Positions 4,474 through 5,450 of a stretch of DNA of 5,450 bases are shown here, piece by piece; the stretch's first letter is position 1; each line of letters opens with the position of its first letter. A program made the translations under genes and the position numbers. This DNA comes from JANXDG01 sp964561135. GTDB taxonomy: Bacteria; Elusimicrobiota; Endomicrobiia; DTEH01. The DNA is taken from positions 1-5,450 of the forward strand of contig CAZLOB010000007.1 in NCBI GenBank assembly GCA_964561135.1, read 5' to 3'. A model generated the notes under the pieces. It did not search any database, was not told the origin of the DNA, and was given only the letters and a program-made list of their open reading frames with translations.

Positions 4474-5450
4474 ACTCTCTTACCAAGGATTACTTTTAAT
4501 TTGTTTTTAACCACCCATACTAAAGGTTTAAAAATATGTTTTTTTATAGCAGGAGCGGCTGTTCCTATCATCCAACAGTTTTTTGGACAATTTTTTACTT
4601 TTTCTCTTATCATTTTTGCTTTTTCGCTATACCATATTTCTTCAAATGATTTTTCCTTCAAATTACCCATGCTGTTATCTAAAGAATCAGTATCCATACC
4701 ATTACAAGGTCTTATTTCACCAAAGGGGTCTAAAAAGAACATATCAGTCCCAGCACCACATGGAAGCAACCTCGGTTGCCCTTTGATATAATTTATCAAA
4801 CCATAATTAAAATATGCTCTAAACCAATTTTTTATTCTGTTGGTTTTTAACAATTCATTTATTAGTTCTTCAAAACATTTTATAACTTTTTCTTTTTCAG
4901 TAATTTTGTTATCCCATTTATGAAAATAATAAGAATTATGGACACATGCTGTTGCAAACTCTACATTCATTGCTTTTGCTAATTGATAAAGTTCAAGCAT
5001 ATCTTCTGCGTTTCTGTCTGAGACGGTAATCCCAAAACCTATATCTTTAAGACCTATTTTTTGCAGCTGCAATAATGTTCTTAATCCATGGTCAAAACAA
5101 TCTTTTAGTCCCCTTAATTCATCATTTGCTGCAGGAAGTCCTTCTATACTTATTCTTACACCAAAATTTTTGTTCTTAAATTTTTTAGCTACATCTACAA
5201 TTTTTTCAGTAAAATACCCATTTGTGCTAACCACTACCCTGTTTGCTTTTTTCAACAATATACTCACAATCTCTTCTATATCATCTCTTAAAAAAGGTTC
5301 ACCACCTGTAATATTTGCAAATTTTAATTTAGGAAGTTTTTCTAAAATCTTGGCTTCAAATTCCTCTTCAACTTTTGTTGGATATTTCCATATATTACAC
5401 ATAACACATCTGTTTATACATCTATATGTTGTAATTATTGCTGCTTCCAT
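4461..5450 (-). CDS. Radical SAM protein with SPASM/twitch-like C-terminus, start at window edge
   Basis: The frame gives 329 residues. The radical SAM signature is CINRCVMC (Cys11, Cys15, Cys18), which binds the 4Fe-4S cluster that cleaves S-adenosylmethionine. GGEP (49-52) contacts the methionine moiety, and VVVSTNGY (72-79) and VRISIEG (98-104) are the usual barrel strands. The C-terminal part has LPCGAGTDMFFLDPFGEIRP (229-248), Cys249 and NCPKNC (287-292), with Cys231, Cys249, Cys288 and Cys292 suited to an auxiliary cluster. The tail (about 295-329) is basic with a hydrophobic stretch (FKPLVWVV) and may touch the membrane. The ATG lies on the last three bases of the window, so it may be an internal methionine and the true start could be upstream. 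The 13-nt overlap with the glycosyltransferase gene points to a shared envelope or glycan pathway. The reaction is unknown. Confidence 0.88.
   Translation of the reverse strand: MEAAIITTYRCINRCVMCNIWKYPTKVEEEFEAKILEKLPKLKFANITGGEPFLRDDIEEIVSILLKKANRVVVSTNGYFTEKIVDVAKKFKNKNFGVRISIEGLPAANDELRGLKDCFDHGLRTLLQLQKIGLKDIGFGITVSDRNAEDMLELYQLAKAMNVEFATACVHNSYYFHKWDNKITEKEKVIKCFEELINELLKTNRIKNWFRAYFNYGLINYIKGQPRLLPCGAGTDMFFLDPFGEIRPCNGMDTDSLDNSMGNLKEKSFEEIWYSEKAKMIREKVKNCPKNCWMIGTAAPAIKKHIFKPLVWVVKNKLKVILGKRVCVS

Noticed and set aside
4501..4791. Plus-strand open frame of 96 codons
   Set aside because: It is antisense to the radical SAM gene, whose motifs and cysteines are clear; no ribosome binding site or recognisable domain supports the plus-strand frame.

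Overview
The window is strongly AT-rich, and every credible gene lies on the minus strand, so transcription runs from high to low coordinates. Shine-Dalgarno sites are clear in front of several genes (AGGAGGT, AGGAG, AGGAGG). With envelope-sugar genes, a small DUF4258/DUF2283 pair and long AT-rich gaps, this looks like chromosomal DNA from a bacterium, probably an uncultured AT-rich lineage (Elusimicrobiota/Omnitrophota-like is a guess from gene style, not from a marker gene). No rRNA, tRNA, CRISPR array, transposase or phage gene is visible.

Layout in transcription order: (1) 5450-4461, a radical SAM/SPASM-type enzyme whose ATG sits exactly at the window edge. (2) 4473-3346, a GT4-type glycosyltransferase overlapping it by 13 nt. 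(3) 3345-2828, a poor region holding one copy of a 28-bp palindrome and a DUF4258-like small gene whose N-terminal part is in frame but has no start codon. (4) 2827-2603, a DUF2283 gene overlapping the DUF4258-like gene. (5) 2602-2037, a long non-coding stretch with a decayed duplicate of a glycosyltransferase 3' end and two more copies of the 28-bp palindrome. (6) 2036-1761, a cysteine-free ArsR-type winged-helix regulator. (7) 1665-355, a WbpA-like nucleotide-sugar dehydrogenase with a strong Shine-Dalgarno site. (8) 301-1, a DUF5674 gene running off the window, separated from the dehydrogenase by an imperfect 8-bp tandem repeat.

The dehydrogenase (activated uronic-acid sugar supply), glycosyltransferase and radical SAM enzyme fit a surface polysaccharide or glycoconjugate locus. 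The ArsR-type regulator directly upstream of the dehydrogenase, with two ATTGNCAAT palindromes between them, may control that gene. The middle part (about 2.1-3.3 kb) looks like an unstable accessory segment: a duplicated and frameshifted glycosyltransferase tail, a toxin-antitoxin-like DUF pair in partial decay, and repeated palindromes. No clearly new system is proven here. The most interesting signals are the three-copy palindrome and the duplicated glycosyltransferase tail flanking the DUF4258/DUF2283 pair.
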